DNA of 64,000 bases, taken from assembly GCF_003611035.1 (NCBI RefSeq), contig NZ_CP030033.1:2170001-2234000 (forward strand), read 5' to 3'. The notes below the pieces were generated by a model. It did no database searches. It had not been told where the DNA came from and was given only the letters and a program-made list of their open reading frames with translations. Numbering within the stretch: position 1 is the stretch's first letter; each line of letters starts with the position of its first letter. Position numbers and translations under genes: made by a program. The stretch comes from Cryobacterium soli. GTDB taxonomy: Bacteria > Actinomycetota > Actinomycetes > Actinomycetales > Microbacteriaceae. Positions 1 through 8,344 of this stretch are shown one piece after another.

Positions 1-211
1 CCCCTGCGGCAGCCGCCACCGCGCTCGCACTGCCCGGCTCGTGCGGCCCCGCGGCTCTCACGCCGGCCGCCCCGACCGCGGATCCTGGCCGGCGTCGGAC
101 GCCCCGCACCGAAACCGGCGCCGACGCCGACGCCGCAGCATCCCTCGCCGGAACTGCCGCCACCGGTGCCCCGGGTGCCCCCTGCGTCGCCGCGCCTGAC
201 TGCGTTGCCAT
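1..211 (-). CDS. Possible N-terminal part of a gene cut by the window edge
   Basis: A reading frame begins with ATG at 211 on the minus strand and stays open to base 1 (about 70 codons). It is preceded by a strong Shine-Dalgarno sequence, GGAGGAGAAC, with normal spacing, which is the main reason to believe it. The translated part is rich in Ala, Pro, Val and Gly and has no recognisable motif. A plus-strand frame (3 to 416) is also open across the same bases, so composition alone does not decide the strand. Function unknown. Confidence 0.4.
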   Translation of the reverse strand, partial: MATQSGAATQGAPGAPVAAVPARDAAASASAPVSVRGVRRRPGSAVGAAGVRAAGPHEPGSASAVAAAAG

Positions 212-536
212 TGTTCTCCTCCGGTGCGCCATCCGCGCCATCCACTCCGCGGCGCCGGCTCCCCGAGCGCTGCGACACCTGTCAGAACATCCTGCCAAAT
301 CAACCGGCGACCCGGCCAGATCCGTCGCCCTCCAGGCCTTACGAACCGATGAATTCGGGGATATGATCCCCCCAAACGGGGGTGTTCCCCGAAGTGTGGC
401 CCTGAGGCACCGTTGATAGGGCCTGACCGAGGTCACACCAGAAACATCCCCGCTTGGGGTGGGCCGTCATCGGGGTGGCCCGCCCCTTCCTTCTGTCCGG
501 TCGGCCGGCCCTCTGCCCGGTGTCCCCCCGGCTCGG
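212..536. other. Intergenic stretch without a supported gene
   Basis: No frame here has both a convincing start and a coding-like product. It lies between the proposed start at 211 and the stop of the DUF385 gene, so it probably carries the promoter of the left-edge gene. A GC-rich inverted segment near 356-375 (GGGGATATGATCCCC) is the only structure seen. Confidence 0.4.
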
Positions 537-1004
537 TCAGCGCACCCGGCCGATCTCGAAGACCGGGTAGTCCGCCGCGATCGCCGCAAACTCTGCCACC
601 GGCGCATCCTTATCCACCGGGATGTGCGGGCGGGCGCCCGGGGCACGCTGCAGGTAGTTCTTGATGATGGCGGGCCGGCGGGCCACGTCCACCTCGGTGA
701 GCCGAACCTCCCGACGCAGCCCCGCCCGGATCGACACGCGCCCATCGGCGGCCCGCACGTTGCGCACCCACCGTGCTCCCTGGCCGAGCATCGAGACGAC
801 ATAGCGACGCCCGTCCACCCGGGCGGTCACCAGCGGCAGGCGCAGGGGCGTGCCCGACTTCGGGTTCACGGTGTCCAGCCGGATCAGCCACCAGCCCAAC
901 AGGCCGGACGCTGCGAGCCGGCCCATGAATCGGTTTGATCGCAGGGCCGCCCGGCCGGGGCGACCTCCGCTGTACATCTGCCGGTGCCGGTCATCGAAGC
1001 TCAC
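537..1004 (-). CDS. DUF385 / deazaflavin-dependent nitroreductase-family protein
   Basis: A 155-residue protein of the split-barrel family annotated as F420-dependent or nitroreductase-family deazaflavin-dependent oxidoreductase (DUF385). The family-typical order is visible: an N-terminal helix with NRFMGRLAASG, a core with KSGTPLRLPLV, the strand RRYVVSMLGQGARWVRNVRAADG, and a C-terminal IIKNYLQRAPGARPHIPVD segment. Such proteins reduce small substrates with F420H2, or sometimes bind flavin or haem; the substrate cannot be inferred. The start is GTG at 1004. A TAGTAT box seven bases upstream suggests a nearly leaderless transcript. It is a single gene, downstream of the SDR gene on the same strand. 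Confidence 0.8.
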   Translation of the reverse strand: MSFDDRHRQMYSGGRPGRAALRSNRFMGRLAASGLLGWWLIRLDTVNPKSGTPLRLPLVTARVDGRRYVVSMLGQGARWVRNVRAADGRVSIRAGLRREVRLTEVDVARRPAIIKNYLQRAPGARPHIPVDKDAPVAEFAAIAADYPVFEIGRVR

Positions 1005-1011
1005 CGGTCAG

Positions 1012-1017
1012 ATACTA
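1012..1017 (-). promoter_or_regulatory. -10 box of the DUF385 gene
   Basis: TAGTAT on the minus strand, seven bases before the GTG at 1004. Transcription would begin at or one base before the start codon. Confidence 0.5.
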
Positions 1018-1127
1018 CGCGCGAGCCGCCGGGCCGGACAGGGCCCGTAGTGACGCCGCCGCCGCGGTCGAGTCGGTCACCCGCATCCTCGGCTGACCTT
1101 GGGCCCACTGACGTGGGGCGGCTGGGC

Positions 1128-1919
1128 CTAGAGCACTCCCGTCAGCACTCCACCATCCACCCGCACTGCCGCACCGTTCGTGGCTGATGCGAGCGGGCTT
1201 GCCAGGTAGGCCGCCAGCGATGCGATCTCCTCGGGCTTGATGAACCGCTCGAGCAACGTGGTGTGGTTCTGTCCGATGATCGACGCCTTCACCGCGTCCA
1301 CCGGGGCGGACTGAGCGGCGGCGATGGATTCGATTGTGGCGGCGACACCGTGCGAATAGGTCGGGCCGCCGAGGATCGTGTTGACCGTCACTGCGGTACC
1401 GCGGGTGCGTTTGGCGAGGCCGTTGCTGAGCGCGATCATCGCGGCCTTCGTGACTCCGTAGTGGATCATGTCGGCGGGCACGTTGACGCCTGACTCGCTG
1501 CCGACGAAGAGGATGCGGCCCCAGCCTCGCTCCAGCATGCCGGGCAGGGCGTGCCTGGACAGCCGAACGCCGCTCATCAGGTTCACCTCGAGGTAGCGCA
1601 GCCACTCGTCGTCGGTGATGGACTCGAACTCCGCGAGGCCGAAGAGGCCGACATTGTTGACGAGGATGTCAACGTCGCCGAGTTCGGCGATCAGCCGCTC
1701 GACGGTTGCCGCTTCCGCGAAGTCGGCGACGAAACCGGCGTGGGCCGCCTCGGGATGCGCACGCCGCAGGTCGGCCACGGCCGCGTCAACCGACGCCTGG
1801 TGACGGCCGTTCACGATCACGCGCGCGCCTTCTCCGGCGAGCGTCGAGGCCACGGCGAAGCCGATCCCCTGTGTCGATCCGCTGACAAACGCCGTCTTGC
1901 CACGCAACTGCAGGTCCAT
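1128..1919 (-). CDS. SDR-family NAD(P)-dependent oxidoreductase
   Basis: A 263-residue classical short-chain dehydrogenase/reductase. The cofactor motif is near residues 11-20 (SGSTQGIGFA), NNVG follows near 88-91, the catalytic Ser lies in FVGSESGV and the Tyr-Lys pair in YGVTKAA; the C-terminus RVDGGVLTGVL is typical. I start at ATG 1919 because GGAG sits five bases upstream; an in-frame ATG at 1970 has no such site and would place coding sequence over an operator. It is divergent from the MarR gene at 2021 and faces two 16-bp palindromes, so it is probably controlled by that regulator. Substrate unknown. Confidence 0.9.
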   Translation of the reverse strand: MDLQLRGKTAFVSGSTQGIGFAVASTLAGEGARVIVNGRHQASVDAAVADLRRAHPEAAHAGFVADFAEAATVERLIAELGDVDILVNNVGLFGLAEFESITDDEWLRYLEVNLMSGVRLSRHALPGMLERGWGRILFVGSESGVNVPADMIHYGVTKAAMIALSNGLAKRTRGTAVTVNTILGGPTYSHGVAATIESIAAAQSAPVDAVKASIIGQNHTTLLERFIKPEEIASLAAYLASPLASATNGAAVRVDGGVLTGVL

Positions 1920-1956
1920 GTCGTCTCCATCCGGCGGCAACCACCGCGCGATTTTT

Positions 1957-1972
1957 ACTTGCTCGAGCAAGT
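1957..1972. promoter_or_regulatory. Operator palindrome 1 (MarR/SDR intergenic)
   Basis: ACTTGCTCGAGCAAGT, a perfect 16-bp palindrome lying in the SDR promoter region. With the near-identical copy at 1989-2004 it is the expected type of dyad target for a dimeric MarR repressor. Confidence 0.8.
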
Positions 1973-1988
1973 CAGGCTAGGCCTTTTC

Positions 1989-2004
1989 ACTTGCTTGAGC
2001 AAGT
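1989..2004. promoter_or_regulatory. Operator palindrome 2 (MarR/SDR intergenic)
   Basis: ACTTGCTTGAGCAAGT differs from the first copy by one base. The two centres are 32 bp apart, about three helical turns, placing two dimers on one face of the DNA. This copy ends four bases before the -10 box of the MarR gene, so binding would block it (autorepression). Confidence 0.8.
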
Positions 2005-2008
2005 CGGT

Positions 2009-2014
2009 TAGACT
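2009..2014 (+). promoter_or_regulatory. -10 box of the MarR gene
   Basis: TAGACT exactly six bases before ATG 2021. No Shine-Dalgarno sequence lies between, so a leaderless transcript is expected. Confidence 0.65.
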
Positions 2015-2020
2015 GAATAC

Positions 2021-2521
2021 ATGACGCCTTCCCTCGACCCGTCCGGCCTCAGCGGCGACCGGCTCGCGGCGTGGGCCTCCATCGCAACTCTGCTCGAACG
2101 CCTCCCGGCGGCGCTCGATGCCCAGTTGCAGCGGGACAGCGGCCTCACGCACTACGAGCACGGCCTGCTCTTCGCGTTGGACAGCGCTCCAGGACGCACG
2201 CTTCGGATGAGCGTGCTCGCCGGCTACGCCAGCAGCACGCTCTCCCGGCTCTCCCGGGCGATCTCGCGGCTCGAAAAGAAGGGCTGGGTACGGCGTGAGG
2301 TCGACCCGGCCGACGGCCGGTTCACCCTGGCCATCCTCACCCACACCGGGCACGCCCTCGTGGCCGCATCGACCCCCGCGCACCACGCCCTTGTCGAAGA
2401 GCTCGTCTTCGGTTCCCTCACCGCCGCGCAGGTGCGCCAGCTCGCGGCCATCAGCGGACGGATCGCCACCACGATCGATTCGGCCCCAGCCTGGGCGCCG
2501 TCAACCGCAGGCGGCGAATAG
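2021..2521 (+). CDS. MarR-family transcriptional regulator
   Basis: A 166-residue winged-helix regulator. An N-terminal dimerisation helix (LLERLPAALDAQLQRDSGLTHYEHGLLFAL) is followed by the HTH (MSVLAGYASSTLSRLSRAISRLEKKGWVRREVDPADGRF), with the wing DPADGR typical of MarR. The ATG at 2021 has no ribosome-binding site but lies exactly at the start predicted by the -10 box. It is divergent from the SDR gene, with paired palindromes between, so the obvious inference is that it represses itself and the SDR gene and is relieved by a small phenolic or reactive ligand. The ligand is unknown. Confidence 0.92.
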   Translation: MTPSLDPSGLSGDRLAAWASIATLLERLPAALDAQLQRDSGLTHYEHGLLFALDSAPGRTLRMSVLAGYASSTLSRLSRAISRLEKKGWVRREVDPADGRFTLAILTHTGHALVAASTPAHHALVEELVFGSLTAAQVRQLAAISGRIATTIDSAPAWAPSTAGGE

Positions 2522-2530
2522 TCCTTCGCG

Positions 2531-4867
2531 TCAGGCGGGCACCGCCTCCGTGCCCCGCGACCGCTCGGCCAACCGCTCGACCGCGGTGGCGACCAGCCGG
2601 GCATCCTCCACGGTCACGCGATGCACGGCCCCGGTGATGCGGATGCTCCCGGTGGTCTCCTTCGCAGCGCAGGACGGACCCACCCACAGCTCCACCTCGC
2701 CGGGCTCCACGATGCGCTCGAAGGCCAGTCCCGTGAAGGCCAGTCGCGCCGTCGGAACCTGGAAGCGCACCACGGCCTCCTCACCCGGCTCGAGGGTCAC
2801 CCGCTGGTAGCCCAGCAGCTGGGCGACCGGCCGGGTCACGCTGGCGTGCACGTCCCTGGCGTAGAACTGCACCAGGTCGGTGCCCGCATTCACCCCGGTG
2901 TTGCGGATGCGCACGCTCGCCGAGAAGGTTCCGCCGGCGTCGACGGTGGCGTCGGCCTCGAGCGCCGTGCGTTCGAAGGTCGTGTAGGTCAGCCCGTGCC
3001 CGAAGGGCAACACCGGGGTGCTGTCCACGCTGGTCACATCGCTCGGCCCGCCGAGGATCGGGTGCAGGTACGAGTACGGCTGCGCGCCCGCCGCCCGCGG
3101 CAACGACACGGGCAGGTGCCCGGTCGGCGCGACGGTGCCGGCCAGCACCGCCGCGATGGCGCCGCCGCCGGCCTCGCCGGGGAAGAACGCCTGCAGAACC
3201 GCAGCGGGCGCATCCGGCCCGTCGATGGCCCACGCCACGGCGTAGGGGCGGCCGGTCATCAACACCATGACCACGGGGGTGCCGGTGGCCGTGACGGCCT
3301 CCACCAGCCGGCGCTGCAGACCGGGGAGCTCCAGGCTCTCCACGTCGTTGCCCTCGCCCACGGTGCCGCGGCCGAACAGCCCGGCCCGGTCGCCGACGAC
3401 GACCACGGCCACGTCGGACTGCCGGGCCGCCTCCACTGCGGCGGCGAGGAGCGTGTCGTCGTCTCCCTCAACGGCACAGCCGGCGGCGTAGTGGACCTCG
3501 GCGCCGGGGAATTCGGCCCGCAGCGACTCGAGCACGGTGGGCATCGACAGCTCAGCGGGCACGTCGGGGTGGTGGGCAAGAACGTGGTTCACGAACGAAT
3601 AGCAGCCCATCAGCGCCTCGGTGGAGTCCGCGTTCGGCCCCAGCACGGCGATGCTGCGGGGCCCCTGGCCGGCGGTTCCGCCCAGCGGCAGCACGCCCTG
3701 GTTGGTCAGCAGCACCAGGGACTCCTCGGCCAGCACCCGCGCCACGCGGCGGTGCTCGGGTGAGTCGAGGTCGATCTCGGTGGGCGCCATGGTGAAGGTC
3801 TCGTCCAGCAGGCCCAGGTCCTCCTTCTGCGTGAGCACGCGGAGCACCGCACGATCGATCAGCGTCTCGTCGGTCAGACCGGCCCGCACCCGGTCCATCA
3901 GCGGCGCGAGGAAGGCGTCACCGGTGGGCAGTTCCACGTCGATCCCGGCGGCCAGCGCCAGCTCGGCGGCCTCACCGCGGTCGGCGGCGACGGCGTGCAT
4001 CAGCTGCAGGAATGCCACCGAGAAGTAGTCGGACACGACCACACCGTCGAAGCCCCAGTGGTCCCGGAGGATCTCGGTGAGGTACTCCGGGGTGGCGCCC
4101 ACGGGCGCTCCGTCGATCTCGGCGTAGGAGTTCATCACACTCCGCACCCCGCCGTCCAGTACCGCCATCTCGAACGGCGGCAGGAACACGTCGTTGATCT
4201 CGCGCCGGCCGGCGTGCACCGGGGCGTGGTTGCGACCGGCCTGCGACGCCGAATATCCCACGAAGTGCTTGAGGGTCGCGTGCACACCCTCGGCCTGCAG
4301 CCCCCGCACATACGCGGTTCCGATGGTGCCGACGACGTAGGGGTCCTCGGCGATGCACTCGTCCACCCGGCCCCAGCGCGGGTCGCGGATGACGTCCAGC
4401 ACGGGCGCGAGGCCCTGATGGATGCCGAGCTGCCGCATCGAGCCGCCGATCAGCCGGCCCATCTCCTCGACGAGCTCGGCGTCGAACGCGGCCCCCCAGG
4501 CCAGCGGGGTGGGGAAGGTCGCGGCCTTCCACGCGGCGAGCCCGGTCAGGCACTCCTCGTGCACGATGGCGGGGATACCCAGCCGGGTCTGTTCCTTGAG
4601 CCGGCGCTGCTCGGCCCACAGCCACTCGGCACGCTCCACCGGGTCGACCGGGCGGGTGCCGTAGACGCGGGTGAGGTGGCCGAGCCCGTGGGTCGTCGCC
4701 TCGTCGTACCGGGTCGAGGTGGCCATCTCCCCCGCGAGCGGGGCGACGACTTCACCGCCCTGGTCGACCCAGTATCCAACGAGCTGCGCGAGCTTCTCCT
4801 CCAGGGTCATCTGCGCGTGCAGGGCGCGCACGCGTTCGGACACCGGCGGCATTTCGGGGTTGGTCAC
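2531..4867 (-). CDS. Glycoside hydrolase family 3 beta-glucosidase
   Basis: A 778-residue GH3 enzyme with no signal peptide, so probably cytoplasmic. The N-terminal TIM barrel carries DPRWGR (near 163-168), KHFVGYSA and the nucleophile motif VVVSDYFS (Asp near residue 280). The alpha/beta sandwich (LLTNQGVLPLGG to GHLPVSLPRAAG) and a C-terminal fibronectin-III-like domain (TFSASVRIRNTG, PGEEAVVRF) complete the usual architecture. It hydrolyses terminal beta-glucosides or related beta-glycosides; the exact linkage cannot be read. The start is GTG 4867 with an AAAGAGAAC purine-rich site upstream. It is the last gene of the ABC transporter operon that begins at 8133, implying it cleaves what that transporter imports. 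Confidence 0.94.
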   Translation of the reverse strand: MTNPEMPPVSERVRALHAQMTLEEKLAQLVGYWVDQGGEVVAPLAGEMATSTRYDEATTHGLGHLTRVYGTRPVDPVERAEWLWAEQRRLKEQTRLGIPAIVHEECLTGLAAWKAATFPTPLAWGAAFDAELVEEMGRLIGGSMRQLGIHQGLAPVLDVIRDPRWGRVDECIAEDPYVVGTIGTAYVRGLQAEGVHATLKHFVGYSASQAGRNHAPVHAGRREINDVFLPPFEMAVLDGGVRSVMNSYAEIDGAPVGATPEYLTEILRDHWGFDGVVVSDYFSVAFLQLMHAVAADRGEAAELALAAGIDVELPTGDAFLAPLMDRVRAGLTDETLIDRAVLRVLTQKEDLGLLDETFTMAPTEIDLDSPEHRRVARVLAEESLVLLTNQGVLPLGGTAGQGPRSIAVLGPNADSTEALMGCYSFVNHVLAHHPDVPAELSMPTVLESLRAEFPGAEVHYAAGCAVEGDDDTLLAAAVEAARQSDVAVVVVGDRAGLFGRGTVGEGNDVESLELPGLQRRLVEAVTATGTPVVMVLMTGRPYAVAWAIDGPDAPAAVLQAFFPGEAGGGAIAAVLAGTVAPTGHLPVSLPRAAGAQPYSYLHPILGGPSDVTSVDSTPVLPFGHGLTYTTFERTALEADATVDAGGTFSASVRIRNTGVNAGTDLVQFYARDVHASVTRPVAQLLGYQRVTLEPGEEAVVRFQVPTARLAFTGLAFERIVEPGEVELWVGPSCAAKETTGSIRITGAVHRVTVEDARLVATAVERLAERSRGTEAVPA

Positions 4868-4920
4868 AACGTTCTCTTTCTACTTCGACAAAAACACTGA
4901 CGCCACACGCGGGCGGCAGA

Positions 4921-5805
4921 TCAGCCCTTGACCGCGCCGGTGAGCCCGCCGACGATGCGACGCTCGAACAGGGCGAAGAACACCAGGGCGGGAATCATGG
5001 ACAGGGAGGTGAACGCGAGAACCTTCGCGGTGTCCACGGAGTACTGCGAGGCGAACGATTGCACGCCCAACGGCAGGGTGAACACGGCATCGTTGTTCAG
5101 GATGAACAGCGGCAGCAGGTAACTGTTCCAGCTGGCGATGAAGGCCAGGATGCCCACGGTGATGACGCCGGGCATGGCCAGCGGCACGATCATCCGCCAG
5201 AAGAAGCCCAGCCGGCTGCAGCCGTCGATGAAGGCAGCCTCCTGGATCTCGTCGGGGATGGCCCGCAGGAACGGCACCAGGATGATGATCGTCGTGGGCA
5301 AGGCGAACGCGATCTGCGGCAGGATGACGCCGCCGAGCGAGTTCATCAGGCCCAGGTTCTTCACCACCAGGTACAGCGGGGTGATGGCCACGGTCATCGG
5401 GAACATCAGTCCGGCGGCGAACATGGCGTAGAGGATGCCGCGGCCGCGGAACGAGTACCGGGCCAGCACATAGCTGGCCATCAGGCCCAGCAGCACGACG
5501 CCGAAGGTGGTGGCGAGCCCGGCGATGAGCGAATTGCCCACCAGTCGCCAGAAGGTACCGCCGGTGAGTACATCGAGGTAGTTGCCGATGTTCCACACGC
5601 TCGGCCAGCCGGAGGGGTCCGTGGTGATCTGCGCGTTGGTGCGGAACCCGCCGATGATGATGAACAGCACCGGGGCGAGCATCAGGCCGATCACCAGCAC
5701 GGCGACGACGTAGGCGACGGGGGTTCCCCAGCGCCTGGCAGCCTTGATCTCGGCCGGCGGGTTGGCCGGCGGCAAGGCCACGGCGGGCGTAGTGAGCACG
5801 GTCAT
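4921..5805 (-). CDS. Carbohydrate ABC transporter permease (MalG/LacG type)
   Basis: A 294-residue inner-membrane permease of the CUT1 class with six predicted hydrophobic segments. The cytoplasmic EAA loop, which docks the ATPase, reads IPDEIQEAAFIDGCSRLGFF (near 192-211). The C-terminus FALFERRIVGGLTGAVKG is typical of MalG-type subunits. ATG 5805 overlaps the stop of the upstream permease (ATGA), so translation is coupled. It forms a heterodimer with the product of 5802-6815 and takes sugar from the lipoprotein encoded at 6823-8133. No ATPase gene is present nearby. Confidence 0.93.
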   Translation of the reverse strand: MTVLTTPAVALPPANPPAEIKAARRWGTPVAYVVAVLVIGLMLAPVLFIIIGGFRTNAQITTDPSGWPSVWNIGNYLDVLTGGTFWRLVGNSLIAGLATTFGVVLLGLMASYVLARYSFRGRGILYAMFAAGLMFPMTVAITPLYLVVKNLGLMNSLGGVILPQIAFALPTTIIILVPFLRAIPDEIQEAAFIDGCSRLGFFWRMIVPLAMPGVITVGILAFIASWNSYLLPLFILNNDAVFTLPLGVQSFASQYSVDTAKVLAFTSLSMIPALVFFALFERRIVGGLTGAVKG

Positions 5806-6815
5806 TTGCCCGTCCCCTTTCCAGTGATGGCGCCTTCGGTGTCGCGCCGCAGCACGTAGCGCTGGTAGATCAGCGCCACGATCAGGGAGATCAGGAAGAG
5901 CACGACGGCCACGGCGTTTCCGTAGCCGTAGTTGCCGGCGTTCCGCCCGTTGGTGACGAGGTACGTCGCCATGGTGGAGGTGCCCGCGGTGGAGGCGATG
6001 TACTGGCCCCAGATGATGTAGACGAGGTCGAACAATTGCAGCGCCCCGATGATGGACAGGAACGCCCAGATGCGCAGCGTGGGCGCCAGCAGCGGAAGCG
6101 TGATGTGGCGTTGGATCTGCCAGAATGACGCTCCGTCGATGGCCGCTGCCTCCGGCAGTTCCTCGGGGATGCCCTGGAGCCCGGCGAGAAAGAGGATGAC
6201 GGCGAAGCCAACGTACTTCCAGGTGATGATCACCATGAGGGTCCAGATGGCGATGTCGGGGTTCGACAGCCAGTCCTGGGTGAACGCGCCCAGGCCGACC
6301 TTCTCCAGCAGGCCGTTCACGGCGCCGTTGGACTGCAGCATCAGGCTCCAGCCGGTGCCGACGACGACCTCGGAGATGACGTACGGAACGAAGATGAGCA
6401 CCCGGATGAGCGACTGGCCGCGCAGTTTCCGGTTCAGCAGCAGGGCGAGGAGGATTGCCACCGGCCCCTGCAGAACCAGGGAGAGCACGACGATGACGCC
6501 GTTGTGCGTCAGGGCCTCCTGAAAGGTGGGGTCCTGGAGGATGGTGACGTAGTTGCGGAACCCGACGAACTGCGTCGGCGGGCCGTAGCCCTGCCAGCTG
6601 AAGAAGCCGTAGTACGCCGCCATGATGACGGGGAAGATCACGAAGCCGAGGAAGACGATCAGCGCGGGCCCGACGAGGACCGCGATCTCTACTCGGGCGC
6701 CCCAGTTGACGCGGCGGGGGCGCCGCACGGGCGGGAACCCGGGCGTGGTGCCCGAGTTCCCGCCGCTCGCGAGATCCACCTCTAATCGCGTCGAAGTATT
6801 CTCGCGAACTGACAT
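5802..6815 (-). CDS. Carbohydrate ABC transporter permease (MalF/UgpA type)
   Basis: A 337-residue CUT1 permease with about six membrane spans after a polar N-terminal tail of some 40 residues. The EAA motif is LPEAAAIDGASFWQIQRH (near 217-234). It lacks the large extracytoplasmic domain of true MalF, in contrast with the paralogue at 14656. It follows the binding-protein gene by only a few bases and overlaps the next permease by ATGA, so the order is binding protein, permease, permease, GH3 in one operon. Confidence 0.93.
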   Translation of the reverse strand: MSVRENTSTRLEVDLASGGNSGTTPGFPPVRRPRRVNWGARVEIAVLVGPALIVFLGFVIFPVIMAAYYGFFSWQGYGPPTQFVGFRNYVTILQDPTFQEALTHNGVIVVLSLVLQGPVAILLALLLNRKLRGQSLIRVLIFVPYVISEVVVGTGWSLMLQSNGAVNGLLEKVGLGAFTQDWLSNPDIAIWTLMVIITWKYVGFAVILFLAGLQGIPEELPEAAAIDGASFWQIQRHITLPLLAPTLRIWAFLSIIGALQLFDLVYIIWGQYIASTAGTSTMATYLVTNGRNAGNYGYGNAVAVVLFLISLIVALIYQRYVLRRDTEGAITGKGTGK

Positions 6816-6822
6816 GAGCTGC

Positions 6823-8133
6823 CTAGGCCTTCTTGGCCGCGTCGTTGACTGCCTGGATCAAGAGTTCCGGGCTGCCCTTGCCGGCGAGGAGGTCGACGAC
6901 GCCCACGTTGAGGGCGTTTCCGACGTTCTGGCCGTAAACGGTGTCAAGCCACTGCGACACGTACGGTGCAGCGTTGTACGCCTCGATGATCTGCTTGAGG
7001 TAGGGCTCGGTGACGGCTTCCTGGGCGACCGTGTTCACGGGCGGGGCGTTGAAGGCCGCGTAGTACTCCTTCTGCACATCGGAGCTGCCGATGTAGTTGA
7101 GGAAGTCGAGGCATTCCGGCGGCGCAGAGACCGAGCAGGAGTAGCCGTCCACGCCACCGAGGATGGAGCCGGGCTTGCCTTCGCCGCCGGAGACCTCGGG
7201 GAACGGGAACCAGGACAGGTCGGCCAGCGGCTTCTCGTCAGGGGTGAGGGAGGCGATGACGCCCGGGTTCCAGGCACCCATCAGTTCCATGCCAGCCTGG
7301 TGGTTGGCCACGAGACCCGCGGAGCTGCCGGCGCCCTGCTGGGCGGCGGTGGTGAGGAAGCCATCGTTGAAGGGCTTGGTGTCGGCGAAGCTCTGGAGGT
7401 CCTCGCCGGCCTTGATCCAGCATCCGTCGCTGAAGTCCTTGGTGTCAGCGGCCTGGGCCAGGACGGCCGGGCTGCATTCGCGCAGAGCGAAGAAGTAGAA
7501 CCAGTGCGCAGCGGGCCACGCGTCCTTGGCGCCGAGCGCGATCGGTGCGACGCCGGTGGCCTTGAGCTTTGCCGCGTCGGCTTCGAGCTCGTCGATCGTG
7601 GTGGGGGTCTCGGTGATCCCGGCCGCGTCGAAGAGGTCCTGGCTGTAGAAGATGCCGCCGGGCAGAACCGCGACGGGCATGGCGTAGATCTTGTCCTCGA
7701 GGCTGTTCGCGATGAACGACCCCTCGGGGATCTCGTCTTTCACCTGGTCGGAGATGCCGCCGGTGATGTCCATCAGCTGGCCAGCCGCGACCATGGCCGC
7801 CATCTTGCCGCCACCGCGCTGCAGGAAGATGTCGGGTGCGTCGCCGGAGTTGAGCGCCGTCTGCAGCTTGCCGTCCAGGTCTTCGTTCTGGATGGCCTGG
7901 ATCTTGATGGTCACATTGGGGTTGGCCGTCTCGAAGTCCGCAACGGTCTTCTTCCAGAATTCCTGGCCGGGGCCGGTGGTGGAGTTCTGCCAGAGGCTCA
8001 TGGTGACGTCGCCGCCGGATGACGACCCGTCGCCCGTGGAGTCGCCGCTACAGGCCGTCAGGCCCAGGGCACCGAGGCCCAGGACCAGGGTTCCCGCGAA
8101 GATTCTCTTCGCTGTGGTGTGGTTCACCTTCAT
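6823..8133 (-). CDS. Sugar ABC transporter substrate-binding lipoprotein
   Basis: A 436-residue extracellular solute-binding protein (family 1). The N-terminus is a lipoprotein signal with a basic start, a hydrophobic stretch and the lipobox LTAC near residues 25-28. The mature part contains the usual periplasmic-binding-protein-like folds (VTMSLWQNSTTGPGQEFWKK, GKLQTALNSGDAPDIFL). It should capture a beta-glucoside or oligosaccharide, judging by the GH3 gene in the operon. The start ATG 8133 has AAAAGG upstream. As first gene of the operon it faces the LacI gene at 8345. Confidence 0.93.
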   Translation of the reverse strand: MKVNHTTAKRIFAGTLVLGLGALGLTACSGDSTGDGSSSGGDVTMSLWQNSTTGPGQEFWKKTVADFETANPNVTIKIQAIQNEDLDGKLQTALNSGDAPDIFLQRGGGKMAAMVAAGQLMDITGGISDQVKDEIPEGSFIANSLEDKIYAMPVAVLPGGIFYSQDLFDAAGITETPTTIDELEADAAKLKATGVAPIALGAKDAWPAAHWFYFFALRECSPAVLAQAADTKDFSDGCWIKAGEDLQSFADTKPFNDGFLTTAAQQGAGSSAGLVANHQAGMELMGAWNPGVIASLTPDEKPLADLSWFPFPEVSGGEGKPGSILGGVDGYSCSVSAPPECLDFLNYIGSSDVQKEYYAAFNAPPVNTVAQEAVTEPYLKQIIEAYNAAPYVSQWLDTVYGQNVGNALNVGVVDLLAGKGSPELLIQAVNDAAKKA

Positions 8134-8301
8134 TGGTTCAACCTTTTCTCTTCATTGAGGGACGCCATCGGTCATCGATGGTCTTGGTGTGGAGCCGCGC
8201 CCTGTCGGGCAGTGCTGTATTTTCGGCCTTCGGCACGCCCACTGCGATGGCCCGTCCGACATCCGAATTGCCTCAGTGTCACAGTCAGAAAAAATAGTGT
8301 C

Positions 8302-8324
8302 AAACGTTTTCGAAAACAGTTTCC
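8302..8324. promoter_or_regulatory. Candidate LacI operator(s) between the beta-glucoside operon and its regulator
   Basis: Overlapping dyads occur here: AAACGTTT (8302-8309), which fits the AANCGNTT core of LacI-family sites, and GTTTTCGAAAAC (8306-8317), a perfect 12-bp palindrome. They cover the expected -35 region of the LacI gene (its -10 is at 8333), so autorepression is likely. Confidence 0.65.
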
Positions 8325-8332
8325 AAACGTCC

Positions 8333-8338
8333 TATGCT
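8333..8338 (+). promoter_or_regulatory. -10 box of the LacI gene at 8345
   Basis: TATGCT exactly six bases before ATG 8345, predicting a leaderless transcript. It is also the reason to prefer 8345 over upstream in-frame starts. Confidence 0.6.
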
Positions 8339-8344
8339 GATCCC

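Noticed and set aside
1920..1970. N-terminal extension of the SDR protein from an ATG at 1970
   Set aside because: It would place coding sequence on operator palindrome 1, while GGAG precedes the ATG at 1919.
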